Shown: positions 15,500 through 23,867, numbered from the stretch's first letter. The stretch: 35,756 bases of DNA from Planctomycetota bacterium (GCA_029248265.1 JAQWJQ010000019.1:1-35756), one strand, 5' to 3'. Numbers and translations are program-made. The notes: generated from the sequence alone by a model not told the origin.

Positions 15500-17833
15500 T
15501 CAGACGAGCGCCATGACGGTGTCATTGAGCTGCCCGACCACCTGCAAGAAGCGTGCGGCGGCCTGGTAGCTCTGCTCAAACTCGATCATCTTCACCAGCT
15601 CCTCGTCGACGTTGACGCCCGACACCTGCTCGCGCTGCTGCTCGAGGCTGCTGAGCATGAAGCTCTCCACCTCGAGGGCGCTGGAGGTGGAGGCGACCTC
15701 GAAGCCGACCCCGCCGACCATCGAGCCGAAGTAGGTCCCGAGCGAGCCGTCGAGGCTCTCGATGTCGGCGCTCTGCACCTCAAGCATCTTGAGGATGGCG
15801 CCGTTATCGCCGTCTTCCCCGGTGCTGGACCCGGCGAAGAGCGCCGGGTCATTGGCGATCTCCTCCCGAAGGCTGATGGTGGCAGCGTCACTACCCGTGA
15901 AGAGGCTGTTGAGCCCCAGGGCCACGAGGACGTCGCTGGAGTCAGAGTCGGCGATGGTGTCGAGGGTGAAGACGTCGCCGGCCCCCCCGTTGATCTCCCC
16001 CACAGAGAAGGAGACCGAGAGCCCGTCCGCGACGGCGATAGACGTCCCCGGCGAGTAGCCCTCGCCGACGTCCAGCGTGGTCACCAACGCGCCCGCCTCG
16101 TCGCGCACCTCGACCTCGAGGCGGGGGGTCGTCCCGATCGTCCCGGTCCCGATCGGAGTGAAGGTCCAGCGCCCATTGTCCGCGCCCCCGTAGGCGCCTG
16201 TCACGCCGACGTCCACGGCCAGCTCTTGGCCGTTGTAGGTGCCCACCGTGAGCCCGAGGGAAGAGGCGGCGGTACCTCCGGTCAACTGGAACGAGGCGCC
16301 GGCGCCGGTCGACAGCGACTGGAAACCGAGCCGATCCCCCACCGCGACCGCGCGGAGGTTGTTGGCCGCCATGTCCGGCGAGGCGTTGAAGCTCGCGGCC
16401 AGCTCACTGGCGGTCGGCTGCCCGGGCGCCGCGAAGCTGGCAGGGTCAACGTTGAGCGTGAAGGGCCCGGCGGACCCCACAAGCTCCAGGGTCGACGCCG
16501 TCCCGATGGAGAAGGGGCCGTCGAAGCTGCTCACATGGGAGGCCTGGTCGCCGCCAAACACCCCCGCGTTGTCAGGCTGTCGATCCAGGCGCTTGCCAAA
16601 GTGAAACTTGGTCTGCGACAGCGAGTCGATGTTCAGGCGGCCGGAGGCGTCAATGCGTGCCGCGAGGCCGCTCACACCAGAGAGGGCGTCAACGAAGCCC
16701 TGGACCGTCATTCGTTCAGGGTCGATCTGCAGACGGGTCGTCGTGAAGTCCCCATCCTCGCCGGCAGCGACGTGCACATAGAGCTCGCCCGAATTGACCT
16801 CGAAGGGGAGGTCCGCATCCCGAAGCAGGACGTCGCCAAAGGCGCCGTCGCCGTCGAGGTCCGCGATCGGATTATCGCTGCGGAGTTGGTTGAAACCGCC
16901 CCCGAGGGGGACCCCCGTCGAGTGGGCGCGGTTCATCTCCAGCACGATCCCGCGGGCGTAGCGGTCAAAGCCATCGAGGACCTCGTTGGCGAAGGACTCC
17001 GAGAAGGCGACCACGCCAGCCAGCTGCCCCGCCTGGGGCTCCACCGGCTGGACCCCCCCCCTGAGCTGCAGGGTGATCGCGCCGTTCGGTCCCGCCTGGG
17101 CGCGCATGTGATTGGACGAGCCCGAGCCGACCAGCAGCTGGCCATCGACCTGGACGAGCACCGCGCCATGCGCGTTCTCCCTGGCCGTGATCTCTACGCG
17201 CTCCGCCAGGGCGCGCAGCGCGACACCTCGCTGGTCTCGAAGGTCGTTCGCCACGGTCCCGCTGGACGCCTCGACCTGCGAGATCTGCTCGTTGAGGCTC
17301 ACGAGTCGATCCGCGAGCAGGTTCACGTCTGCGACGAGGGTCTCAGCCTTGAGCTGCGCGTCTCCCTGGAGCTGACGGATTTCCCCAGACACCTGGTGAA
17401 AGCGCCGGGTCACGCCCTCCGTCGACTGCAGCGCGCCGTTGCGCGCCACCGCGTCCTCCGGGCTCGCCGAGAGCAACGACAGGCTGCTGAACAGGCTGTC
17501 CATCAGCGCTCCGAAGCCACCCTCCCCGGGCTCGTTGAGCAGGGCTTCGACGCTCGCCATCTCCGTCAGCTGCGACTCAAGCCGCGAGACGGACGACGAC
17601 TGACCGACGATCCGAGTGTTGAGGAGCTCGTCCACGGAGCGGGTCACCACGCTGGCGTCGACGCCGTTGCCCAGCTGCAGGCCCCGGAGGTTCACCGGAC
17701 GCGCACTGGAGGTGAGCACCCGCTGCCGGCTGTACCCCTCCGTCGTCGCGTTCGCGACGTTGTGACCGATGGTGTCGAGCGCTGACTGAGAGGTCAGCAG
17801 GGCCCGCAGGCCGATGTTTGTACTGAGTCCCAA
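15500..17833 (-). CDS. flgK: Flagellar hook-associated protein FlgK (HAP1)
   Basis: 777 residues (enteric FlgK is about 550). It joins hook to filament. N-terminus GLSTNIGLRALLTSQSALDTIGHNVANATTEGYSRQRV is the flagellar rod/hook/HAP signature; C-terminus NVDEELVKMIEFEQSYQAAARFLQVV is equally diagnostic. The centre is a long beta-rich, Gly/Ala-rich insertion. The start is a TTG at 17833 preceded by a strong GGAGGT that overlaps the flgN stop codon, so this Shine-Dalgarno decides the start; there is no suitable ATG. The expanded central domain parallels those of FlgL and FlgE in this window, suggesting an ornate hook surface. Confidence 0.95.
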   Translation of the reverse strand: MGLSTNIGLRALLTSQSALDTIGHNVANATTEGYSRQRVLTSSARPVNLRGLQLGNGVDASVVTRSVDELLNTRIVGQSSSVSRLESQLTEMASVEALLNEPGEGGFGALMDSLFSSLSLLSASPEDAVARNGALQSTEGVTRRFHQVSGEIRQLQGDAQLKAETLVADVNLLADRLVSLNEQISQVEASSGTVANDLRDQRGVALRALAERVEITARENAHGAVLVQVDGQLLVGSGSSNHMRAQAGPNGAITLQLRGGVQPVEPQAGQLAGVVAFSESFANEVLDGFDRYARGIVLEMNRAHSTGVPLGGGFNQLRSDNPIADLDGDGAFGDVLLRDADLPFEVNSGELYVHVAAGEDGDFTTTRLQIDPERMTVQGFVDALSGVSGLAARIDASGRLNIDSLSQTKFHFGKRLDRQPDNAGVFGGDQASHVSSFDGPFSIGTASTLELVGSAGPFTLNVDPASFAAPGQPTASELAASFNASPDMAANNLRAVAVGDRLGFQSLSTGAGASFQLTGGTAASSLGLTVGTYNGQELAVDVGVTGAYGGADNGRWTFTPIGTGTIGTTPRLEVEVRDEAGALVTTLDVGEGYSPGTSIAVADGLSVSFSVGEINGGAGDVFTLDTIADSDSSDVLVALGLNSLFTGSDAATISLREEIANDPALFAGSSTGEDGDNGAILKMLEVQSADIESLDGSLGTYFGSMVGGVGFEVASTSSALEVESFMLSSLEQQREQVSGVNVDEELVKMIEFEQSYQAAARFLQVVGQLNDTVMALV

Positions 17834-17834
17834 G

Positions 17835-18317
17835 CTAGACCTCCGCGTCGATCAGGCTTCCGCCTGCGTGTACATCTCCGCCGTCCTCGGGACCGAGGAC
17901 GACCTGAATCAACTCACGAGTCACCTGCCGATGGAGGCGGACGAGCGTGGCCATGCGCCGGTTCTGCTGCCCGACCTCCTTGGCCACCTCGATGAGAGCC
18001 GACCGCTCCGCACGGAGCAGGTCTCCGTCCGAGCCGAGGCGCTCCGCCAGGCTCCCCACCGTCGCCGCCGAGGACGCGACGCCAAACTCGGTCGCCAGCG
18101 CGACCACCGCGCGCTCCCGGAGACTCGTGCGTTGGGCGCAGCGCTTCAGCTCCACCTCGAGGTCCCGCGTCGCTCCACGGAACGAGTCGCCAGCAGGCTG
18201 GCGAATAGCGCCCTCCTGCGTCCGCAAGAGCGCGAGGACCTGCCGGTGGGAGGCGATCTCCTCACGGATGGCCACGACCAGGCGGTTCACCAGGTTGGAC
18301 TGAGTCGCGACGCTCAC
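17835..18317 (-). CDS. flgN: FlgN-like flagellar export chaperone
   Basis: 160 residues, all-helical with heptad-like spacing (LVNRLVVAIREEIASHRQVLALLRTQEGAIRQ; then ERSALIEVAKEVGQQNRRMATLVRLHRQVTRELIQVVLG). This is the form of FlgN, the cytoplasmic chaperone that holds unfolded FlgK and FlgL for export. Sequence identity in the family is low, so placement directly before flgK and flgL is a large part of the evidence. The GTG start overlaps the FlgJ stop (GTGA). Its TAG stop lies within the sequence that serves as ribosome site region for flgK. Confidence 0.8.
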   Translation of the reverse strand: MSVATQSNLVNRLVVAIREEIASHRQVLALLRTQEGAIRQPAGDSFRGATRDLEVELKRCAQRTSLRERAVVALATEFGVASSAATVGSLAERLGSDGDLLRAERSALIEVAKEVGQQNRRMATLVRLHRQVTRELIQVVLGPEDGGDVHAGGSLIDAEV

Positions 18318-18682
18318 GGGTTCACCCCGCCGTCGGCGCCCTCACCGGCGGCCTCGGCAGCCTGAGCGGCCTTGGCCGCTTGCTGCCGGATGATGCTCTC
18401 CTTGACCTGCTCGCCAATCCCGAGGTTGCCCTGCTGAGCGATCGAGGCGCCGAGCTGCTCGTCGAACCAACCGTTGAAGGTGTCGGCGCCCTTTCCGGTG
18501 CCGAAGAAGCCTTCGCCGAGGCCCTTCCGCATCTCGGTCACCAGGAGCGTCGCGAACAGCGACTCCATCTCCTTGGCCGCCACGTCCGGCGCGTCCGCGC
18601 CGCGGTCGACCCTCGAGATCCGGCCGGACATCAGGCCGTTGCGCGCCTTCAGGGCGCCTGTGTTTTCTGCGTGTAGCTCCAT
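18314..18682 (-). CDS. flgJ: FlgJ-type rod-binding protein (single domain)
   Basis: 122 residues from ATG 18682; an in-frame GTG one codon upstream (18685) is equally possible. The core ESLFATLLVTEMRKGLGEGFFGTGKGADTFNGWFDEQLGASIAQQGNLGIGEQV is the rod-binding domain of FlgJ (usual motif FE..ML..MR....... Y.dM.D.ql...ia...G.GiA). The C-terminal glucosaminidase domain of enteric FlgJ is absent, as in many phyla, so another enzyme must open the peptidoglycan for rod growth. The start overlaps flgI by one base (TGATG), and the stop overlaps flgN. The C-terminus is an Ala-rich tail. Confidence 0.88.
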   Translation of the reverse strand: MELHAENTGALKARNGLMSGRISRVDRGADAPDVAAKEMESLFATLLVTEMRKGLGEGFFGTGKGADTFNGWFDEQLGASIAQQGNLGIGEQVKESIIRQQAAKAAQAAEAAGEGADGGVNP

Positions 18683-19980
18683 CACATCCTCTTGAGCTCT
18701 GCCACAAGGAGTCCGCCGGAGACCAGCGACTCCATGATCGCGATCATGTCCCTCGGGGTCGCGCCGAGGACGTTGAGCACCTCCACCACCTCCTCGAGGC
18801 TGGTCGCGCCGCCCATCAAGACCAGGGGCGCGTCCCCCTCGACGACGTTGAGGTTGGTGCGCGGCACCTCGGTGGTGACCCCGCTAGAGAAGCCAGCCGG
18901 CTGGCTAACCTCCGGCGTCTCCGCGATCGTCACCACGATCGAGCCGTGCTGGATCACTCCAGGGCGGAGGCGGACGTCGCCGCCCATCACGATGACCCCA
19001 GTGCGCTCGCTGATGACCACACGGGCGAGATTGTCCGTCTCGACCTCGAGCTGCATCGCGCGGTCGAGGTACGCGACGACGCTCTCCTCCGGGACACCGC
19101 CCATGACCTGCAGGCGAACAGACTTCCCGTCCGGGAGGACCCGCGCCATCTCAGGGTAGAGCCGGTTGACGACCTCGACCGCGCGGACGGTGTTCCCGAA
19201 CGACCCCTGACCGTTCTTGGCGTCGAGGTAGATGTAACCGTGCTCGTTGACGATGCTCGCATCAACACCGACCTGGACCACGCCCGCGCTCGCGAGGGTC
19301 CCGACGGTGACGTGGTTCTTGGTGGCACTCGCGGATTCCCCAGCGGCCATGAACCCGCCCACGGTGAGTGAGCCCGAGGCGGTCGCGTAGACGTTGTTGC
19401 CCTCGAGGTCGGTGAGCTCAGTGAGCAGCAGGTTGCCGCCGAAGAGGCTCTCCGCGTCGCCCAGGGTGGACACGATCACGTCCATGCGCGTCCCGGGCTT
19501 GGCACCGTGGGGGATGATCCCCTTCACGTGGACCGTCGCGATGCTGGAGGTCGTCAGCATCTTGGGGTCAATGTTGATGTTCTGCGCCAGCAGGCTGTTC
19601 GCCAGGAGCTGGGGCGCGAGGAGGCCGGTGTCGCCCGTGCCATCCAGGCCCATGACGATCCCGATCCCGTTGACCTCGTTGTCCTGGACCCCGCGGACCT
19701 GGAAGAGGCTTGAGAGCGGCGAGGACACCCGCGCCTGGTAGTCTCCGCCGGCCCGGGAGACCGGGCGAATCCTCGCGGTCCGCGAGAAGTTCGCGGTGGA
19801 GACCCCCTGGGGCTGCGTGGGCGCCTCGAGCCCAGAGGTGACAGGGAACACCGTGGCGATGCCCGCGGCCTGGCCTTCGGCGGTGGTCGGCTGGGCGCCG
19901 GACCCGGCGGTCGGAGTGCCCTGCTGAGCAGCGGCGGTGGCCGTGACGGCCAGGGCAAAGATGAACTTGGTGAGCTTCAT
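18682..19980 (-). CDS. flgI: Flagellar P-ring protein FlgI
   Basis: 432 residues. It has a cleavable signal peptide (MKLTKFIFALAVTATAAAQ) for Sec export to the periplasm, where it forms the P-ring around the rod in the peptidoglycan layer. The FlgI core begins VSSPLSSLFQVRGVQDNEVNGIGIVMGLDGTGDTG. VIVSTLGDAESLFGGNLLLTEL and the C-terminal LMGGATSLEEVVEVLNVLGATPRDMIAIMESL are standard. Before the core is an unusual 60-residue Thr/Gln/Gly-rich linker, and the protein is about 65 residues longer than enteric FlgI. The presence of flgI and flgH shows that the flagellum crosses both a peptidoglycan layer and an outer membrane. Confidence 0.96.
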   Translation of the reverse strand: MKLTKFIFALAVTATAAAQQGTPTAGSGAQPTTAEGQAAGIATVFPVTSGLEAPTQPQGVSTANFSRTARIRPVSRAGGDYQARVSSPLSSLFQVRGVQDNEVNGIGIVMGLDGTGDTGLLAPQLLANSLLAQNINIDPKMLTTSSIATVHVKGIIPHGAKPGTRMDVIVSTLGDAESLFGGNLLLTELTDLEGNNVYATASGSLTVGGFMAAGESASATKNHVTVGTLASAGVVQVGVDASIVNEHGYIYLDAKNGQGSFGNTVRAVEVVNRLYPEMARVLPDGKSVRLQVMGGVPEESVVAYLDRAMQLEVETDNLARVVISERTGVIVMGGDVRLRPGVIQHGSIVVTIAETPEVSQPAGFSSGVTTEVPRTNLNVVEGDAPLVLMGGATSLEEVVEVLNVLGATPRDMIAIMESLVSGGLLVAELKRM

Positions 19981-19986
19981 GGCAGA

Positions 19987-20610
19987 TCAGAAGGGCCAGA
20001 CCCAGTCGACGGCGTTGTAGAGCCACTTGGAGAGACCGCGGCGCTCGTTCGAGCGAGTGAGCGGTCCGCTCCCCGAGTAGGAGACGTAGGCGTCCGCCAC
20101 CAGCTCCGACTGCACGGTGTTGTCCCGCTTGACGTCGTAGCGCCGGACCACACCACGGAACTCGAGGACCTTGCGCTCCTCGTCGATCCGGATCTCACGT
20201 CGCCCTTCGACGACGAGGTTCCCGTTGGGGAGTCGATCCACCACCATGGCGGTCAAGCGCGCCTCAAAGGCCCCGCTCTTCTCGTAGTTCGCGGTCCCTC
20301 CGAAGCTGTCTGACTTCGACGTGCGCATGGAGGGGAGCGTGTCGAACGCCTGGGGAGCGACGTTGAAGTCCACCAGCTGGTAGTTCAGCGTGCTGTTCTT
20401 CGCGAGGTCGGTCTTCTCCTCGTTCTTGAGGTCCTGATTCTCGCGGATCACCACTGTGAGCAGGTCGCCCACGCGGTTCGCGGTCTTGTCCGCGATCGGA
20501 GAGATCGGTCCGCGGGTCGGGTTGTAGATCGACCCCCGGCGTTGCGCCTCGGCAGAACCCACGGAGAGGGCTGCGGCCAAGGTGATGATGAGTGTGCGGT
20601 AGAGCTTCAT
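19987..20610 (-). CDS. flgH: Flagellar L-ring protein FlgH, without a lipobox
   Basis: 207 residues. It forms the outer-membrane L-ring. Typical segments are DKTANRVGDLLTVVIRENQD, then TSKSDSFGGTANYEKSGAFEARLTAMVVDRLPNGNLVVEGRREIRIDEERKVLEFRGVVRRYDV. In enterics FlgH is a lipoprotein; here the signal peptide MKLYRTLIITLAAALSVGSAEAQ ends in an AEA-Q signal peptidase I site and has no Cys, so no lipid anchor is expected. The ATG overlaps the flgA stop (ATGA). Only 6 bases separate it from flgI. Confidence 0.94.
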   Translation of the reverse strand: MKLYRTLIITLAAALSVGSAEAQRRGSIYNPTRGPISPIADKTANRVGDLLTVVIRENQDLKNEEKTDLAKNSTLNYQLVDFNVAPQAFDTLPSMRTSKSDSFGGTANYEKSGAFEARLTAMVVDRLPNGNLVVEGRREIRIDEERKVLEFRGVVRRYDVKRDNTVQSELVADAYVSYSGSGPLTRSNERRGLSKWLYNAVDWVWPF

Positions 20611-21539
20611 TTGATCTTCACCTCGACGGCCTTGGGGCCGCGAACGACGGCGACGAGTTCGACGCCAGAGGAGCGAAGGACCACGCGGACCCGCTCCCCC
20701 ATGCGCCCGTCGGATTTGGCTTCCGCGACGTCCTTGACCGTGACGCCCCCGCTGCGAACGGCGACCTGGACCAGGTCGCCTCGATGGACCAGCGTGACGC
20801 GCTTCACGTCACGCTCGGTCACCGGGGCGCCCGCCGCCAGGGACCGGTTGGCGACGGAGCCGGGGACCTCGTTGAGCGCGAGGCTCTGGAGCCCGGAACC
20901 CGAAGCCACCCGTGAACGGACCGTCTTGAACATCCCAGGCGTCAGCTGGACGCCGGCCGGAACGGCCTGCTTGAGGACGGCCTGGCGCTGCCAGATGGCC
21001 ACCTCAAAGCGGACCCGGATGGTGCGGTAGACCTGGTCGCCCACCCAAACCTCCACAGGCAGGTCGAGTCGGCCAGGGAAGATCCGCTCGACTCGGTGGG
21101 CCACCCGCAAGCGAGGCTCGTCCTTGCCCGCGGGGAGGACGAGGTCGCCCACGTCCATCAGCGGGCGCGCCTCGGCGTCCATGCCCGAGAGCGCCGTGCG
21201 GATCGCCTGGCTGGCCTCCGCGACAATGCGCGAACCGGGGACCGTCACCGTCGCGCAGGTCACGCGGCAGCGGGGAGCCCCCTGCACGGTGACCTGGACG
21301 CCCGGCAGCGACCGTCGCAACGAGGCCTTGAGGAAGTCCGCCCGCATGGTGCGGTGGTAGCCGGGCGCCGGGGCGTACCCCAGGGACGCGGCGCGAACTC
21401 TCGCGACCTCAGCGTCGTCGTCGCCCTCGACCTGGGCGATCTCCGCGACGGAGATCTCCAGGCCGGAGGACGTGGCCTCGGCCGGGAGGGTGATGGAGAC
21501 GCCCCCGGCGCAGAGGAGGAGCAGAGTGCTGGCAATCAT
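20607..21539 (-). CDS. flgA: Flagellar P-ring assembly chaperone FlgA
   Basis: 310 residues, longer than enteric FlgA (~219). A hydrophobic signal (MIASTLLLLCAGGVSITLPAEA) directs it to the periplasm, where FlgA helps FlgI polymerise. The C-terminal half is the SAF/FlgA domain: RQAVLKQAVPAGVQLTPGMFKTV, ALNEVPGSVANRSLAAGAPVTERDVKRVTLVHRGDLVQV and GERVRVVLRSSGVELVAVVRGP. The N-terminal half is a less conserved domain. It sits between flgG and flgH, as in many non-enteric operons. The start codon is 6 bases downstream of flgG without a clear ribosome site. Confidence 0.93.
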   Translation of the reverse strand: MIASTLLLLCAGGVSITLPAEATSSGLEISVAEIAQVEGDDDAEVARVRAASLGYAPAPGYHRTMRADFLKASLRRSLPGVQVTVQGAPRCRVTCATVTVPGSRIVAEASQAIRTALSGMDAEARPLMDVGDLVLPAGKDEPRLRVAHRVERIFPGRLDLPVEVWVGDQVYRTIRVRFEVAIWQRQAVLKQAVPAGVQLTPGMFKTVRSRVASGSGLQSLALNEVPGSVANRSLAAGAPVTERDVKRVTLVHRGDLVQVAVRSGGVTVKDVAEAKSDGRMGERVRVVLRSSGVELVAVVRGPKAVEVKIK

Positions 21540-21545
21540 GGTGGA

Positions 21546-22331
21546 TCAGCGAATGAGTTGGTTGACCTGCTGGAGCATCTCGTCGGAGACGCGGATGGCC
21601 CGGCTGTTCACTTCGTAGTTGCGCTGGGCGACGATCAGCGAGACGAGCTCGTCGACGGTCTCGACGTTGGAGCGCTCGAGGTAGCCCTGCTTGACCATCC
21701 CGGCGCCACCTGTGGTGGGCTGGATCGCGGCGGGGTCGCCGGAGGACGGCGTGCCGGCGAAGTAGTTACCGCCCATGGCGCGGAGGCCCGTCGGGTTCGG
21801 GAACACGTGCAGGCGGATCGCGCCGATCTGCTGCTGCTCGTTCCCTTCTGTGATCGCATAGACCCCACCGTCGAGGGCGATTGAGACGCCCTGGGCGTCA
21901 TCCGGGATCTGAACCTGATCACTCAGTCGGTATCCCTCAGCCGTCACGAGGCTCCCGTTCGCGTCCTGCCGGAACGTGCCGTTCCGCGTGTAATGCCGCT
22001 CGCCGTTCGGCAGCTCCACTTCGAAGAAGCCCGACCCCTCGATGCCGAGGTCGTACTTGTTGCTCGTGAGCTCCAGGACGCCCTGCTGCATCTCCTTGCT
22101 AGAGCCCGCGACCTCCGTACCGGAGCCGATCTGGAGGCCCGTCACGTCGTGCTGGCTGTTCGCCTGCGGGATACCCGGCTCGCGGTAGGTCTGGTAGAGC
22201 AGCGAGCGGAACGACAGGCGGCTCTTCTTGAACCCGCTGGTGTTCACGTTCGCGATGTTGTTCGCGATCGTGTCCACCTGCAGCTGCTGCGCCTTCATGC
22301 CGGAGGCCGCGGTGTAGAGAGAACGAATCAT
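21546..22331 (-). CDS. flgG: Flagellar distal rod protein FlgG
   Basis: 261 residues, the normal FlgG length (260 in E. coli). N-terminus MIRSLYTAASGMKAQQLQVDTIANNIANVNTSGFKK is nearly the family consensus. GSGFFEVELPNGERHYTRNGTFRQDANGSLVTAEGYRLSDQV is the FlgE/F/G-like D1 core, and the C-terminus RSNVETVDELVSLIVAQRNYEVNSRAIRVSDEMLQQVNQLIR is typical. The frame stays open another 69 codons upstream inside flgF, but only the ATG at 22331 starts the conserved helix. It follows flgF by 31 bases. Confidence 0.97.
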   Translation of the reverse strand: MIRSLYTAASGMKAQQLQVDTIANNIANVNTSGFKKSRLSFRSLLYQTYREPGIPQANSQHDVTGLQIGSGTEVAGSSKEMQQGVLELTSNKYDLGIEGSGFFEVELPNGERHYTRNGTFRQDANGSLVTAEGYRLSDQVQIPDDAQGVSIALDGGVYAITEGNEQQQIGAIRLHVFPNPTGLRAMGGNYFAGTPSSGDPAAIQPTTGGAGMVKQGYLERSNVETVDELVSLIVAQRNYEVNSRAIRVSDEMLQQVNQLIR

Positions 22332-22362
22332 GGTGCTTGGGTCTCTAGGGTCTGGGCTCGCT

Positions 22363-23058
22363 TCAGCGATAGAGGCGGCTGAAGCTCTGGTCGATGGTCT
22401 TGAAGGCCTGGGAGGCGGACTCGAAGGCCCGCTGGGCGGCGATGAGCTCCACGAGCTCGTCGATGGTCTCGAGGTTCGCGCGCTCCAGGAATCCCTGGCG
22501 AACGGTGGCGTTCGCCTCGGTGTACTCAGCGCCGTCACGGAGGCGGAAGCCGCCCTGCTCGCCGGGCTCGATGGAGTGCGGCCCGGCGACGTTCACGAGG
22601 CGCAGGCGGCCCTTGGCGACGCCCGCTTGGACGACGACGCCTTCCTTGTCGATCTGGATGCCGGCCTTGCTCGGGTCGATGGTCCCGCGCGGCCCGTCCC
22701 ACTGAACAGGGAAGCCGCCCGAGTTCACGAGGACACCGTCCTCCGTGAGAGAGAACGACCCATCGCGCGTCAGGATCTCGCCCTCGCCACCCTCGAGGAC
22801 AAAGAAGCCGTCCCCGTCCAACGCGAGGTCGAGCGTGTTCCCCGTGCCCTTGAGCACGCCTTGGCTCATGTCCAAGCGGGTCGCTGCGGTGACCTGGAGG
22901 TGAGCGGCGTCATCCGCCCAGTCTTCGGCGCCGTGGGCGACGTGGAGCATCCGCTTGAAGCCCGTGGCATCCGCGTTGGCGATGTTCGAGCTGATGACCT
23001 CGACACGCTGCTGGTTGGTGCTCATGGCAGCAACCGTTCGATAGAGCCCGACGTTCAT
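22363..23058 (-). CDS. flgF: Flagellar proximal rod protein FlgF
   Basis: 231 residues from ATG 23058. MNVGLYRTVAAMSTNQQRVEVISSNIANADATGFKR is the N-terminal rod-protein helix; LDGDGFFVLEGGEGEILTRDGSFSLTEDGVLVNSGGFPVQWDG is the shared central domain. The C-terminus RANLETIDELVELIAAQRAFESASQAFKTIDQSFSRLYR marks the family. It is distinguished from flgG by its divergence and by standing just before it. It is the first gene of the long minus-strand operon, directly behind a sigma-54 promoter whose predicted start is one base before the ATG. The frame continues 12 codons upstream to an ATG that would lie inside the promoter, so it is rejected. Confidence 0.94.
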   Translation of the reverse strand: MNVGLYRTVAAMSTNQQRVEVISSNIANADATGFKRMLHVAHGAEDWADDAAHLQVTAATRLDMSQGVLKGTGNTLDLALDGDGFFVLEGGEGEILTRDGSFSLTEDGVLVNSGGFPVQWDGPRGTIDPSKAGIQIDKEGVVVQAGVAKGRLRLVNVAGPHSIEPGEQGGFRLRDGAEYTEANATVRQGFLERANLETIDELVELIAAQRAFESASQAFKTIDQSFSRLYR

Positions 23059-23070
23059 GCCGGTCTCTAC

Positions 23071-23086
23071 GCAAGCGCAGTGCCAA
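23071..23086 (-). promoter_or_regulatory. Sigma-54 promoter of the flgF-flgL operon
   Basis: On the minus strand TTGGCAC-TGCGC-TTGC matches the sigma-54 consensus TGGCAC-N5-TTGC. The GG (23084-23083) and GC (23072-23071) elements have the required 12-base register. With the C at -12, transcription starts near 23059, one base before the flgF ATG. Sigma-54 promoters need an enhancer-bound activator; a pair of palindromes lies upstream (23127-23182). Confidence 0.88.
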
Positions 23087-23126
23087 CCGCGCACGAGGCC
23101 CGTGAGGGCGGTTCAGGCGGCCGAAG

Positions 23127-23182
23127 CCGGAAAGAACTTCCGGGTCCCGCTCAACGAGGGGCGGAAAGAACTTCCGGGTCCC
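23127..23182. repeat. Tandem palindromic sites upstream of flgF (candidate activator enhancer)
   Basis: A 21-base sequence containing CGGAAAGAACTTCCGGG occurs twice without change, at 23128-23148 and 23162-23182. Each copy has a GGAA-N5-TTCC palindrome; the nearer one extends to CCGGAA-N5-TTCCGG. The 13-base cores are centred at 23135 and 23169, that is 76 and 110 bp upstream of the predicted sigma-54 start. This is the usual range for NtrC-type enhancer sites. The distal copy covers the last codons of the methyltransferase gene. A transcript hairpin is an alternative reading, but there is no T-run. Confidence 0.6.
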
Positions 23183-23867
23183 TGGCAATCCGGACCATCC
23201 GGAAGGCGCCCGCAGCCGGCGGGGCCGGTTGGCCCTCGACGTCCTCGGTCACCACCGCCAGCCCGCGGGCCGCGGCGCGGCGCAGGAAGCCCGGGAGCCG
23301 GGTCCGCCCGGGGTCGGCGAAGAGGGCGAGGCCGTCGGGCGCCAGGTAGCGCTCCACGACATCCAGGAGCGGCCCCTGGAGCCGAGCCTCATATGCGACA
23401 TCGCAGCCAACGACCAGGTCGAAGGTGCCCGCCTCGGCCCTCTCGAGCTCACGCCAGTCCAGATTCCAGGTCTCGGTCCCCGTGAGCCCGTTCAGAGCGG
23501 CGTTCAGGGGGAGGACAGCCAGGGAGAGCGGGTCGTGATCCGAGAGGGTCAAGGCCGCCGGCCCGTCCACGGCGAGGGCCGCCGCGATGCCGACCAGCCC
23601 GAGGCCCGCGCCCAGCTCGAGGATGCGCGCGCCTGGCTTCGGGGGTGCAGCGGCGATGCGGCGTGCCATCGCCGGGGCAGACTCCCACAGCCACGCCCAG
23701 TAGGGCATCGAGTCGTTGAACTCGTTCCTCGCGACCACCGCGTCGTCATCCAGCAGTTCGTCCGGTGCCGCCGGGACGAAGAGCTCCACCTGAAGTCCCT
23801 GGGAGACCTCATGGGACTGGCGGGCCCAGCCGCCCGCCAGATCGGGGAGTTGTGCTTCGAGGGTCAC
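23151..23867 (-). CDS. Class I SAM-dependent methyltransferase (Methyltransf_16-like)
   Basis: 238 residues. Motif I is ILELGAGLGLVGIAAAL, binding S-adenosylmethionine; an acidic LSDHDPLSLAVLPLN block follows, then FDLVVGCDVAYEARL, where the post-II Asp and Tyr resemble the NNMT/lysine-methyltransferase-like (METTL/EFM) group. N-terminal NDSMPYWAWLWESAPAMARRI is typical of that group, so a protein lysine substrate is possible, but none can be named. GTG start at 23867, with TAGAGT six bases before it and no ribosome site. It lies between the two flagellar operons on the same strand; a strong hairpin separates it from flgE upstream, so it is probably its own unit. Its 3' end carries one copy of the flagellar palindrome repeat. 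Confidence 0.85.
   Translation of the reverse strand: MTLEAQLPDLAGGWARQSHEVSQGLQVELFVPAAPDELLDDDAVVARNEFNDSMPYWAWLWESAPAMARRIAAAPPKPGARILELGAGLGLVGIAAALAVDGPAALTLSDHDPLSLAVLPLNAALNGLTGTETWNLDWRELERAEAGTFDLVVGCDVAYEARLQGPLLDVVERYLAPDGLALFADPGRTRLPGFLRRAAARGLAVVTEDVEGQPAPPAAGAFRMVRIARDPEVLSAPR

Noticed and set aside
15458-17785. A 775-codon plus-strand open frame opposite flgK
   Set aside because: It is a shadow of GC-rich codon use; the product is low-complexity Arg/Gly/Ala with no domain, and flgK on the other strand is certain.
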